From positions 1,090,959 to 1,154,958 of the forward strand of contig NW_019091434.1 in the NCBI RefSeq assembly GCF_001949145.1: a stretch of 64,000 nt of DNA. Direction: 5' to 3'. The stretch comes from Acanthaster planci (Eukaryota > Echinodermata > Asteroidea > Valvatida > Acanthasteridae). The position numbers and the translations under genes are program-made. Under the pieces are notes generated by a model, which did not search any database, was not told the origin of the DNA, and was given only the letters and a program-made list of their open reading frames with translations. Shown here piece after piece: positions 1 through 10,727 of this stretch (positions are counted from its first letter, which is position 1; each line of letters begins with the position of its first letter).

Positions 1-150
1 CTTTGTCTTTTACACAAGCAGTCAATACTTCATTATTTACAAAGTGACAGCTAAATTGCATTTCTCTGAAAGCAGGTTTTCCCCAGATGTTGAGCATAGG
101 ATATAGTTGCTTGGCACTTTCTGAATCAATTAACTAGTACTGAAGTTTAG

Positions 151-262
151 AATTGATGATAAAGTAGATGAAAATGGTATTTTCAAGGAAACGCGGGCTG
201 AGAAAGACCCAATCTATGGAGCAAGGGTTGATCTAGAAAAAACTGACTATTTCGTTACATGA
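151..262 (+). other. coding-like segment, unassigned
   Basis: After a TTTAG acceptor-like site the frame is open to a TGA at 260-262. It reads like protein (DDKVDENGIFKET, then RAEKDPIYGARVDLEK), rich in charged residues and without low complexity. No ATG and no good GT donor is present, so it would have to be a terminal exon of a gene lying upstream, or chance. Function not recognised. Confidence 0.15.
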
Positions 263-399
263 TATACATTATATGAACTTCCCGAAGATGTTAAGTCAAA
301 TTTGGGGGCATTTTATACTGTTCATTATAAGATGCATGTGATACAATGGGAAATGACATTGATGTATGGCCACACGGCGGAAAATGCACAAAGTGCCAC

Positions 400-475
400 T
401 GTATTATAGCTCTGAGCACTTGTGTTATGGGGGTTGCAGGTTCGAATCCCACACCAGTCAATTTCTTTGTCCAGC
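400..475 (+). repeat. tRNA-like SINE head (pol III A/B boxes)
   Basis: GGTTCGAATCC at 439-449 matches the pol III B box exactly, and an A-box-like TAGCTCTGAG lies about 32 bases upstream, the spacing found in tRNAs. The surrounding bases do not fold as a complete tRNA, so a tRNA-derived SINE fragment is more likely than a working tRNA gene. No poly-A tail or target duplication was seen. Confidence 0.3.
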
Positions 476-3049
476 TTTATATATTTATTATGTAAGCACT
501 TCATCACTTTTGCTGCATGGCTTATGTGACAAGGTGAAAATCCTCTGCAGTGAGCAATGTACAAACTGTATGAAATGTAATGTAATGAAAATCTTCAGTG
601 CAGTTGTTTGTGTAAATATCTCCATACTGTATGCACATCTGTCCCATTTCCACTTGTTACAATCCCCGGATAATTGTCTTCATTTGAGCACAAAGAGGGT
701 ATTGATTGAAGCCTCAGGTATGTACATATAATTATTATTACATGTATATGTAACAGATGGACTTCTCTTGGGAAAAAAATTACCCCTTCTGTGGGTTGGA
801 GTTTATGGCTTTGTTTTTTAACAAGCTCTGTCCTGCCCAAGACGAGTGTAACAAGGGTGAAATTTCTTAGGGGCATGGGGGAATACACTTTTTTCAAGTG
901 GACTTTTATTACCAAACTGGGCACCGTGAAGGTATGGACTTCAGCTGTGGTACAGGAAATCACACGTGCAGACATTTCTTCGGTTATTTTGGTCACTGAT
1001 GTGTCTGTGTCACTGCTTCTTTTGATCTGAAAGACGTTATATATCAACATTTACTTATTCACCAGTACATACATACCTGTGTACATACATGCAGTAACAG
1101 CACTACAACCCCTCCCCAAAATCATTATTAGTACAAAGAAGAAACCTCAATTAATCATTCTCCCAAACCTTAAGCCCACCGCACGCCAGAGCTGTATCTG
1201 ACCCGAAAGTAATTTGTAGCCGTTTCCTGAGCTTGTACCTCGTAGCTCAATGTGCACAGTCAATATTTGCTGCGCTATCTTCCGTGAGGCGAAGTTATCT
1301 GTCCTGATTGATATTTGTGAAACGGCTCACACAGCAGAAAACTCAAGTAACAGCACATAGTTAGGTACATGCTGTGGGAACAACCTGGTGTGATTCTATG
1401 CTCAGCAGACAGATAGCTCAGGTGTACAGCTGGCTCTGGTGACATACATGTATTCAGTTAATGTACATGTACGTGGCACAGTATAGTTTTGACAGAGGCT
1501 GCAAGGATACGAAGATATACATGCACTATGTACTCTGAAACAATAGTGCACCGACACCGATACTTTGTTCTTTCGTGGAATAAAAATGCTCGAGATCAGT
1601 ATTGACAAAGCTGTTGTAAGCATGCTATATTGCATTCCATGAAAATTAATTCAAGTGGTTTACTATATGCAACTGCATGGAATAAACGTTTGTTGAAGGT
1701 CACATTGTTGACTTTTTGTGCTTGGGCATGATGTATGATTTTCCTCCTTTTTTTGCGGCACCCAAACCTGACTAAATTAAACTTTTACTGACCAAGGAAT
1801 TGGAAATCAAAAACGATTACCTTGGACGGAGAACCTTTGAAATTGTTCTGGGTTATTTATTTGTCAGTGCAGTCATGTTGTCAGGTTTATTAAAGTGCGT
1901 GCTCTGTTTTCTTTGACTTTTTGGTCGATCAGTGATCACAGCCACATAGTACACTGATACTGATGCAGTCAGCCCTGTTTCTTTAAATACAATATGAAGG
2001 GACCAGAGAGATTACTTTGCTTTACCAGGATTTCCTCATAAAAAGGAGTGGAAAAACAAAGAAAACACAACAATTCATAGAATTGTGGTTCTCGTAATAT
2101 TTGTTTGATATCAGGATTTTGCTACAACAGTGTACTGTATTAACTGAGTTGACTGTACTTTTTACTGAATTCCTTGGCAAATTAGAAGTGTTGGTCTCAA
2201 TGATCTGACAGTAGAGCTGTATATAAAAACTAGAGTGCTGACTGATATACAGAATGATGCCTGCTGGACATATCCATGTTTAAGCACAAACCTGTGAAAA
2301 ATAGAGATTTTGTACAGCTCTGTACTGCTATTTTGTATGTCTCGGTATTCTAAAACGATGCATCAACAAAGCCAATGCGCAAAAACCTAAACGCACAATC
2401 AGTAAATGAGCATTTCATTTTGCTCTAGGTGTGCACGTATGCGCTGCAGGTGTTTTAACAATTTTATCGGTACCCGGTGCACATTGCATTCAAAATACAC
2501 AGTTCGATGTTCATTCTATTTCATTTTGAATGTTCTACGAGCATGCACATCGATTCAAAATGTCTGCATCTAGGAGGTGTCAAATTTTTTCGCACGGAGG
2601 ATGAGAAGTTAGTGCACATAATATAGCTCCATGGGTTGGACAGGTCTGTAGAAATCAGTTTTTTATCATGTAGTTAGTGTTTGTGTGTTATGAGAGTATG
2701 GTGGTCCCATTACCCATTAGAAATGCACAATCCTTTGAAGGTTTTGGCTATTCCCATCAGCACACTCTTGTTCAAAGGTTACTTTTTGTACAGCCCAGGT
2801 TGATTTTGTAGTAAATTATATCCGTTTTTACTAAATAAAGAGAGTATATTTCTTACTCCCTTTTGCTGGGAACATTTTTTCTGTTGTGATCATGCTTCCC
2901 AGTGAAAGGGCCTAAGTGCGCTTATGCCCTTCTGCTGGGCACCCGACGAATTATAGTAATACTGACACATCCATCCTAGCATCACCCCCACCCACGAGAA
3001 AACTCAAAACTCACTGGTACATTTTAAGGAACCCTAATTCCATCATCCT
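476..3049. other. non-coding stretch, no gene recognised
   Basis: AT-rich sequence with scattered ACATGTA runs. The short open frames here lack splice context and protein-like composition. If the gene ending at 9934 extends this far, this is intron or upstream sequence. Confidence 0.4.
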
Positions 3050-3720
3050 TCATGATCCTATTGGGTCGTACATCTCCAGGAGCTCCTGATGAGGAGATGG
3101 CAGGCCCCCCCACTTTATCAGGCACTGATTGAGCATGAAGGAGTAAAATGTAAGCTTGACATCGGGATTGCGGAGCTTGGGCTGCATTTGTAAGCTCATG
3201 CTGACGTATTTGCATTCAGTGAAGATCAAGCTAGTTACTCCTTCACACAGATCTTGATGAATTAAGTCTTGAAACAGGTCTCTGATGTAGCTGAACACAC
3301 GTGGAATGCATGGAGAGATCAGCTGTTGGCAGTCCCCAAAAATTAAAGAAGTAAAAATAAATCTCCTGGTTGGCCCAGGGACAAGGGTGTATTAACAAAG
3401 CTGGCATATCGGTGAGGGTCCCTGTGGTGAAATTAATAAATGGGATGCCCTACCCACTGTTCTTCACCACTGTTGATGCCCATACTAGGAAATGGTTTCA
3501 GGTTGCAGGCCAGTAAATAGGCTCCAAATTGCCAGCACAGATTAGAGCATTTTGTGAGGCGTGGTTTGGATGGTTTTGGATGGTTTATCGCAAAGAAGGT
3601 TGGTAGATCCCACCAGGACTGCCAGCTTGTATTTCTGAAAGTGTTAGACAAAACAGGGCCCTCCAAATTGCTCAATTATGTATTGGATCTTGTAGTCACC
3701 ACTTTTTAAAATGGCAATGG
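3050..3720 (-). pseudogene. broken coding remnant, family unknown
   Basis: One minus-strand reading frame keeps protein-like sequence for about 670 bases but is interrupted by in-frame stops. The upstream part reads RKPIAILKSGDYKIQYIIEQ, then FGGP, a stop soon after, then KLAVLVGSTNLLCDKPSK and a further stop. The downstream part (about 3394 to 3050) reads FGDCQQLISPCIPRVFSYIR, then DLFQDLIHQDLCEGVTSLIF, and ends LPSPHQELLEMYDPIGS before a stop. The conserved tone with no splice sites at the breaks suggests a decayed intronless copy, either a retroposed gene or an element-encoded protein. I do not recognise the family and no reverse transcriptase or transposase motif is visible. Confidence 0.4.
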
Positions 3721-4140
3721 GCTTCCTGACTTTTTAGGGGATCATCTCTTGATAGAAATATCTCTAAAAGCCATCGGATAAGCCATTTAAAATTGAAGGA
3801 AAATGTAAGATGAGGAATTGAACTTTAATTTGATGATTTGCAGCTTTCCTACTCACATTTCACTTTATGCAAACTCCTGAAAAGACCATCATCTGTCAAT
3901 CACCAGCCACTGAGTTTTTCATCCCATTTCACGAACTCACACTAATAACTGCAAAGCATTCTATGGCCACACTGCAAAAATAGAACATTCTAATCCGTGT
4001 TGGGTTGTAAATAGAACATCCCATTGCACAGACTGTGAGATATATGTCTCATTTCAAAGGTGTTGCAAACAGTTGTCCAGCGGGGCATTTATAACATTAC
4101 TGTATAAAACAAGTGTATTGAATGTTTTACATTCATGCAG
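3721..4140. other. non-coding, intron-like
   Basis: No supported gene. It ends in an ATTCATGCAG acceptor that opens the candidate exon at 4141. Confidence 0.3.
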
Positions 4141-4217
4141 TTGAAGAAGAAATCGCAGTTGGTGACAGATGAAATGATCCAATCGCCACGAGGAAAGGAC
4201 CTTACAACTATTGACCG
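4141..4217 (+). CDS. candidate internal exon of unrecognised gene (A)
   Basis: Acceptor ATGCAG at 4140 and donor GTATCA at 4218. Only one frame is open and it reads LKKKSQLVTDEMIQSPRGKD then LTTID, lysine- and serine-rich like a signalling linker. It enters in phase 0 and leaves two bases (CG), which join in frame to the candidate exon at 5314 to give Arg. Possibly part of the gene that ends at 9934, but the full chain of exons could not be built. Confidence 0.3.
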
Positions 4218-4456
4218 GTATCAAGTCACATAATTATTGTTGTCCGGGTATATTCACATGTACATTGCTCATTTTCCATAGCAATATTATAAAGTCTTTT
4301 TAGTCCCCCAAAAATCCCTCCCAGTGGTCCCTCTTTATAGGGCCAATTGTTTTTCCACAATCCATCAATTCTCGGCAAGGAGCCCACATGTCATTATTTG
4401 ACTCTGGCAATCGCAGTCCTACATATAACGCGCTGGAGTCTTATTACACTAATTAG

Positions 4457-4573
4457 GAGAGTCAGAGTCTTCCTGAAGCATTCCGGATGGACCGTTTTAT
4501 GACCTGGGACAAGAAGAATGCCCAACAAATCAAGGAAGTAATCTCGCAGATGGATTTATCAGGTTTCTCATGA
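4457..4573 (+). other. coding-like segment (B)
   Basis: After TAATTAG the frame reads ESQSLPEAFRMDRFMTWDKK then NAQQIKEVISQMDLS before a TGA at 4571-4573. The composition is strongly protein-like. Donors are weak (GTAATC after the KE codons, or GTTTCT after SQMDLS), and the phase does not match the preceding candidate exon, so it may belong to another transcript, be an alternative exon, or be a relic. Confidence 0.25.
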
Positions 4574-5313
4574 TTTTTTCATGAGTTTTCAATGCACGTG
4601 CCTTTTTAGGAATTTTGGCTGTATCACTTGTTGTTTTAGCCTGGGGAAGATATGCATCATAATAGCTCACAGTGCTAATTCATTGAAGGGTTAACCGAAG
4701 TTAATACAACTAGAAGCTGTTCTACTCAGTGTTTATGAAACAAGTTGGGACTTCTTTTCTTTGTGCACATTGTGTACTCTGCAATTGACATTAGGGTAGT
4801 ACTTATATTACGATGTTTGACATGTTAATGATGCTGATGGTGCTCGATGACAGATCCCTTGGATTGAAGGGTATATGTATGACATACGTATATACACTGT
4901 ACCTTTACCATAACGTACCTCGGAGCAGTTGGCATCTACACTCGTAGGAATGAGCTAGATCAGTATTTCAGCCTGACCCTGCACATACTTTGCACACTAC
5001 ACATTATGATTTCACTATTTTCACTCAAGAGCAAATACAGGAAATAAATGCATATCAAGTCTATGGAAGCATTGTTATAACCGAAAAGATTTCAATATGG
5101 TTTGCAAGTTTTCTGAATACGGGGAGAAAATCCCTCTGAATATATTTTCCTATGCTCTGAGAGGTCAAATATGAGAGACACTGGCTGGCCTGGCCAGGAT
5201 TTTTTTTTTCCACACCACATATTCGCTATGGCCCATGCGTCGCTGCTCAACGTTACTTTTGTGCATATTGCACTTGAAAAGTGTTGCTTACATGCGTATG
5301 TATGCATGTGCAG

Positions 5314-5437
5314 GCCTGACAATGGGTTCTGCTCCAACAAATCATCGATTGTCACAGTCGTTCCTAATAATAATGTGGCATGTATGGAGGATACTATCAT
5401 ATTTGCTCCAACACCCACCCTTCCAGAGAACATCAAG
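5314..5437 (+). CDS. candidate internal exon of unrecognised gene (C)
   Basis: Acceptor TGTGCAG and a good donor GTATGT bound an exon of 124 nt. In the phase set by the candidate exon ending at 4217 it reads RPDNGFCSNKSSIVTVVPNN then NVACMEDTIIFAPTPTLPEN and IK, ending in phase 0. No domain recognised. Another frame is also open, so reality and frame are uncertain. Confidence 0.3.
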
Positions 5438-5481
5438 GTATGTATACGTTGTTTGTCCATCCTCACTCCTGAAGTGTGCAG

Positions 5482-5548
5482 TACAATGTGTCATGGAGGA
5501 AGATCTTATAGTGGACCATATCCTTGAAACTTTCCCCGACTATGACCA
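5482..5548 (+). other. coding-like segment (D)
   Basis: Between acceptor GTGTGCAG and donor GTAAGC the frame reads QCVMEEDLIVDHILETFPDY then D. It is acidic and protein-like. It lies only 44 bases after candidate exon C and in an incompatible phase, so the two cannot both be exons of one simple transcript. Confidence 0.22.
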
Positions 5549-8500
5549 GTAAGCAAATGATTACCTCACAAGAGCAAAGTCATAAACCTTGTACCTATAA
5601 TTGCTCCAAAGGTTACTATGATTTCCAGATGTCAAAATCAATATCGTAAATCTTTACATTTTTACCCTTACCTAATACTGGAACCTTTTGGCCCTCCAGT
5701 CATAAAATAATCTCATAATTTATCGGCCACTCTCTGTGTCACTGCTTAGTGTAGACACGGACTTACCGTCTCGAAATAAAATAGCAGTGAGCAAGACCCA
5801 ACTGCACAACTGCACCAAGTCCTCAAAAGTCTTTTCCTCCATGAATGTAGTGATAGTATTTATTGCAAAATGGTGCATGCAGGGAGGAAAAGACCCCCAT
5901 AATTGGAGTAACACTTGTCATACGTTGCTCAACCATGACCTTATGTATCGTCACGAACTCTTGCTTTTCACCACTCTGATTTTTTACTGCTTTTGACCCT
6001 CAGATGTTGCAGAAAATTTTACTTCTGGTCTCTCTGTGGAGCTAAGGAATACCCTACCTTAGATTCTTCATTGGGACATTGTTACTATTTATTCATTTAG
6101 TCATTTATTTACTTATAATTTGCATATTAGCTGCCCTGTCACTTGAAATAGCCTTGGTTTTGATGGGTTTCTGTGGTTCCTTTCCTCTGGTCGTTGGTTC
6201 CCTTAGTTGTCCCAATACTGGATACAACTCAGGACTTTCTGTTTTCATAAACCCTGTGTGATGTCCAAAAACCGCATTTGGTAAATCAAGTCATTTATGG
6301 TCAATTTTAACTTCAGAGTGACTCTTAAAAGCCATGGAGGTAGTGTTTGCGAAAGTTTTTTGGAATTATGTACGTGTGCTGATGATGTTGTATCCAAGTC
6401 AATTTTCCCAATACAAATCAATTAAAAAAGTCTCCAGTGCGAGTCAAACAAAGCGCCAGTCGTTGAGGGAGGAACACAGTAAATAACACCCATTGGACTG
6501 TTACATGTACATGTACAAGTACATAGCCTTGTATGGCACACAAGAGACTTTGTAGATGATAGCCAAGCGTGCTCATGCATCAAGCATGACCTTTGCTACA
6601 GTGGTCCAATCATACCAGTTGGCTTCATGAAATACGTCCAGTCAGATTTCTGTTTTATGGGCCCATAACGAATATGTGGTAGGGAAAACAAAAATTGTGG
6701 CCTGGCCTTCACATCAGGCATGGTTGCCAATCTGTGTGATAATAAACATGTCTGCATTTATTCATCTGAAATGGAGACTCGTCTCTCACTGAGCTATTAT
6801 GAACTAAGTGATCCCCAGCTGTGAGGCATATACAAGTACCTCCCTGATTGGTAGATTGACCTGATTCGCCCTTGTTGAAGCCAACTGTAGCATTCTTGGT
6901 ATGTGACTACTGGGCAAATTTCTGGGTAATTTCCATCTGAAGATAATGTGATAGCCTTTCTACATCCTAAGCTTGCTGTTGATGATTGATGTACAATGCA
7001 GTGGTTGCACATTGACTGTGAAATTTTAACGAGGAAATGTGCCTGGAGGATTTTAATGTCAGAGGAAGTATTGTGAATGTTGATTTTTTTTATGAATGCC
7101 GTCTGGCATGGGTGTCACTGTCAAAATTATGCTGTTATTGACCAAGTGTCAGAAATGTTAGGACCATTTAGGGGCAGGAAGCCAGTGATGGTGTGATAGG
7201 GAGAGGCTGGAGAATTCCATATTTGCCCGTCGTTTCTTTAGGTTTTTCCTCAGGCCCATGGCCAGCTGAGTTCAAGGGGTGTATCTTTATAGTAATAAAA
7301 AAATTGGAGTCTTTCATGCTGGACCCTCCCTGTGATTACCATGAAATTCTTGAAATTCAGTCATCATATTTAATCATCATGATTATGACTCATGCATTCA
7401 CACAAGTGAATTGCAAAGTTATTTTATTACAAAGTTACAGAACATTTTAAAAGTGACCGGTTCTGCTGGAAAGCAGACAGTGTTCCAAGTGTAGCTGAGT
7501 CCATGCATCTTGTTCAAGAATGAAACTCACAATATTGAGCTTGGTGGAGTGTCAAAGCATTTTAAAAAGTATACCCTTGAGAAAAATAGTGAAGCAGTCA
7601 TCGTTATAAATCCTGTCGCAGAAAACAGGCTACCTTGGACACCTACATTGCGCTGTATTTCTTTCAGCACATTGCAGTTACTAAAGGCATTTCCACTGGC
7701 AATAACTAAAAACATTACACGTTTGCAGTTCTGCAAACAAGTTACAGTTTATGCACACCCGTTTTCCCCCAGCATCCATTTGTTCTCAAGTCGTTTGCTT
7801 CTAATCATCTACCTCTGCTTGCTGTAAATTGTTCAAAGCATCATTGGAGCACCACCAATTGGAGTCCACTGGCGACAGATTGCCAGACTGCAAATGAGTT
7901 CCACATGGACACACACTGTCTGGCGGCGCTAATGAAAATTGAAGCATTAGGTCTCAGTGTTTTGTTATGGAGCCTCACGGTTTCACAGATCAGTCCTGTA
8001 GATTTGCCTGGCCAATGAGCCATGCAATTCATTTTGCAAGCTTTTCTCATCTAAATTTATTACTCTAGTTTTGGCTTATCAAGGAATTTTAGTACAGATT
8101 GTCTCTAGGATCATGATCACCTTATTTATTTGAAATTGCTCATTTGGGCAGTTTAAGCACTTGGTCATCAATGTCAACTGCTGGTTTATTTTCATTTTTC
8201 CTTTGATATGGTTTGAGGACATAACATTTTTAAAATGTTCCTTAAATTGGATAAAAACTACTCTTAAATGACTTTACATGTCAGTAAGATTTCACCTGAC
8301 ATTATGCTTAAGTGAATTATCCACTTCGCCTAGGTTAGCAAACTCGGTCAAATGCAGGAAATCTACCATACACATCTGGGACCAGTGGTTTTTCTACTCA
8401 TCAATTGAAAAACAGACTGGAATGACCAAACTTCCCCATTTTGTGTTCAACCTCTGAAACAGGATCTGAAACAGCTCTCTGAATCTTCTGAAACAAATAA

Positions 8501-9401
8501 TAATTTGAATGAGTCAGAGAGATACTCAAACATTCCCTACTTTTGGTTCACTCTTCAAATTTTGTAACAGTGTTGAATTGACATCCACTACTGGCATAAG
8601 GAATGAAACTGCAACTGAATTCTGTTCACTTTCTGTCCAGCAGTTGTGGAGTGAAGTGTTTACAGAAGCAGGCAATTTCAAAGTGCAGTTTCCAAACACA
8701 AATTCAGTAACTTCTCACATGCTACAGGTTATGCCCTGTAACTGACTTGTATACTGTGAATAAGGAGGCGGCTTTTTTTTTCACCCAGTTACTTCTGTAT
8801 CTATGAAAAACGTACTTTACCAGTGGTCACTGGCTTCAATCTCCCCACCTGCTGCTTGATACTGCCTAATCTGCTCCCTTGACACTGCCTTTCCCCTTGT
8901 ACACATGACAGGTTTTCCAATGTTGAGGCTTGGAATTTAAACTTGGAATTTATTCCCCCCCCCATTCAAATTCTTGAACCCAGTTACTCTTAAGTTACAG
9001 CATTTTCACAAAGCCATGGTATCAGTGTGCAGTTATTACTAGTTTTTCCCCAGCATCAACAAAGAATTTGCCGTTTTTTTGCCTGTAATACATAAATTAT
9101 GAAATTTTTTCATGTAGTGATTAAAGCGGTGTAAAATATCAAGAATGAATCAAAAGAATATCTCCTCTACCTTTGTGGAAGAAACCTTTCATTTATTGTG
9201 GATTTTGAACTTCATTTTTCTTATATCTTTGTCTCCATTCAGCACATGCATGGTACTAACAGTTGTATATTTTTTCCAGTAGTTGTGCAGAAGTGATCGA
9301 CGCAGTACCATACATTCCTCATTACGGCATTCACATGAAACTATATGTACGTGTATCTTCCACCTTAATAAATGAGATTTTTTATGTCAATCTGTCTGCA
9401 G
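5549..9401. other. intron-like, no exon established
   Basis: Presumed intron sequence leading to the terminal exon at 9402. Several short open frames (for example 8509-8745) have no usable splice context. A strong acceptor at about 6001 is followed by only 18 protein-like codons and has no donor. No repeat family was recognised here. Confidence 0.35.
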
Positions 9402-9934
9402 AATTCGCGTCTCCAGCTCTGCTGCGTCGCAGCCGCATCTTACAGGGGGGTTATCCGGGATCCCAACCTGGCAGTAAAAGCAGCAGCCTAAACAGCATCC
9501 TGAAACCGTCACCAGTTCCCCGCCGGGATCATGGATCTAGCACCAACCGACCTACAGCCATCCTTGTCAAGGATGTCAAAACCAACCACGGTGACATCTG
9601 GCTGCGTGGGCTAGTCGGGGTCAATGGACACACTGGACTCCAGGGCACCTCCAGCGATGATGATGAAGACGATGTCTTCTTGCCGGACAGGGCACTGAGG
9701 CGCAGTCAGAGCGAGACGGACAAGGAGTGGCTGGAGAGGAAGCACTTTGAGGTCACACCTAGGGCTAAGAACCATTTCCCCTACCGCTCGGACCCTGGCA
9801 AGCGCGGGTTAAAAAAGTCACTCTCCATTGGACTCAAACAACAGGAGCCCCCGACTCAACAAATTCCAAACATTAACTGGGAGCCAGATGCCAAGGCACG
9901 GAGAGCCCTGCTTGGACGATCCACAATAGTATAA
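9402..9934 (+). CDS. terminal coding exon of an unrecognised protein
   Basis: A polypyrimidine tract and TCTGTCTGCAG acceptor open an exon of about 177 codons ending at TAA 9932-9934. One base of the first codon comes from the previous exon. GC content and codon use rise sharply over the flanks. The product looks like a cytoplasmic regulatory tail: basic RRSR, a Ser-rich stretch (SKSSSLNSILKPSPVPRR), an acidic cluster (SSDDDEDD), a basic Ser motif (LRRSQSETDKEWLERKHFEV) that fits a basophilic-kinase or 14-3-3 type site, a second basic Ser motif (KRGLKKSLSIGLKQ), and the end KARRALLGRSTIV. No catalytic domain is in this exon and I do not recognise the protein. The start of the 223-codon frame at 9263 lies in intron sequence and is not the real start. 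Confidence 0.62.
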
Positions 9935-9967
9935 TCAATTGCACGAGCGCCCTCGTGCAATTGATTA
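9932..9967. repeat. perfect 16-bp hairpin overlapping the stop codon
   Basis: TAATCAATTGCACGAG (9932-9947) pairs without mismatch with 9952-9967 across the 4-nt loop CGCC. The first three bases are the TAA stop codon of the preceding exon. It may be a tiny palindromic mobile element inserted at the stop, or a structured start of the 3' UTR. Confidence 0.8.
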
Positions 9968-10440
9968 CATGTCAGAAGCAGTAGGCATTACCTACAAACA
10001 TTTGCATCTTGCTTGTTTTCCTTTGTCTTAATGCTGTTAACTCATTTCTTCATCAGCAAAGTGGAAAACAGAGGGTGCGTGTAAATGGTCAAAAAGTGGT
10101 TATTAGACTTCAAAGGAGTGATGTTTCCTTATCTGCTGAAAGATTTGTTCTCGCAATTGCACAAAACTGTGAAATATATATTTATTCTTTTAATTTAAAC
10201 AAAAGAGCCTTTAAAGCTCTTTTGAAGGCTTTAAAAAAACCTTGGACAAGTATTTAAATGCTTCATGTATACATGTAATCGTCTTATGTTCTACAGTACT
10301 AAGTAAACTGTGGTCTCTGTAGGATGGATAGATATGTACATGCATGTCACGGTGGCTAATTCTCACGCATTTAGCCCGAGATTTCCGTAGTTCCAGTTTT
10401 TCTTATGCCATCATTTCCATTTGGAAATTTTCAAGCTTAC

Positions 10441-10469
10441 AATAAAAGTATAACCTAAAACAATAAAAA
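10441..10469 (+). promoter_or_regulatory. polyadenylation signals of the gene ending at 9934
   Basis: AATAAA at 10441-10446 and a second CAATAAAA about 20 bases on, roughly 510 bases after the stop codon. This is a plausible 3' end for that transcript. Confidence 0.35.
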
Positions 10470-10592
10470 AGTAGCAATTCTCTTCACATGTTTGAGTTCT
10501 ATGCCCTGTCTTCACTTAGAAAGGAAAACATTCCCTAGGCTGTAAGCCTTTGTCCTGGTAAAGAACGCATAGGCCTGGTTTGATTGACTACA

Positions 10593-10727
10593 TTATGCAG
10601 CTACGGTGTTGCCCCAAACTGGCTTCCAGCCATATGTCTGAGACACCTTAGCCATGAGGTACTTCCTCTGCTCATCAAAAGAATGCCACCGATCCACCAC
10701 ACATTGCACAAAAGTTATGACCAGTGT
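10593..10727 (-). pseudogene. minus-strand coding relic, family unknown
   Basis: The minus strand reads CVVDRWHSFDEQRKYLMAKV then SQTYGWKPVWGNTVAA followed by TAA. Two TGA codons stand directly upstream with no acceptor between, so this is not a clean exon. Another frame upstream is also protein-like (CAHSDEHW), suggesting a frameshift. Probably a decayed copy of a gene or element protein; not identified. Confidence 0.3.

Noticed and set aside
400-475. Functional tRNA gene
   Set aside because: The B box is perfect but a full cloverleaf could not be formed, so only a tRNA-derived repeat is called.
9263-9401. Upstream part of the 223-codon frame as coding
   Set aside because: It lies before a strong acceptor at 9401, has AT-rich non-coding composition, and the ATG at 9263 is in presumed intron.
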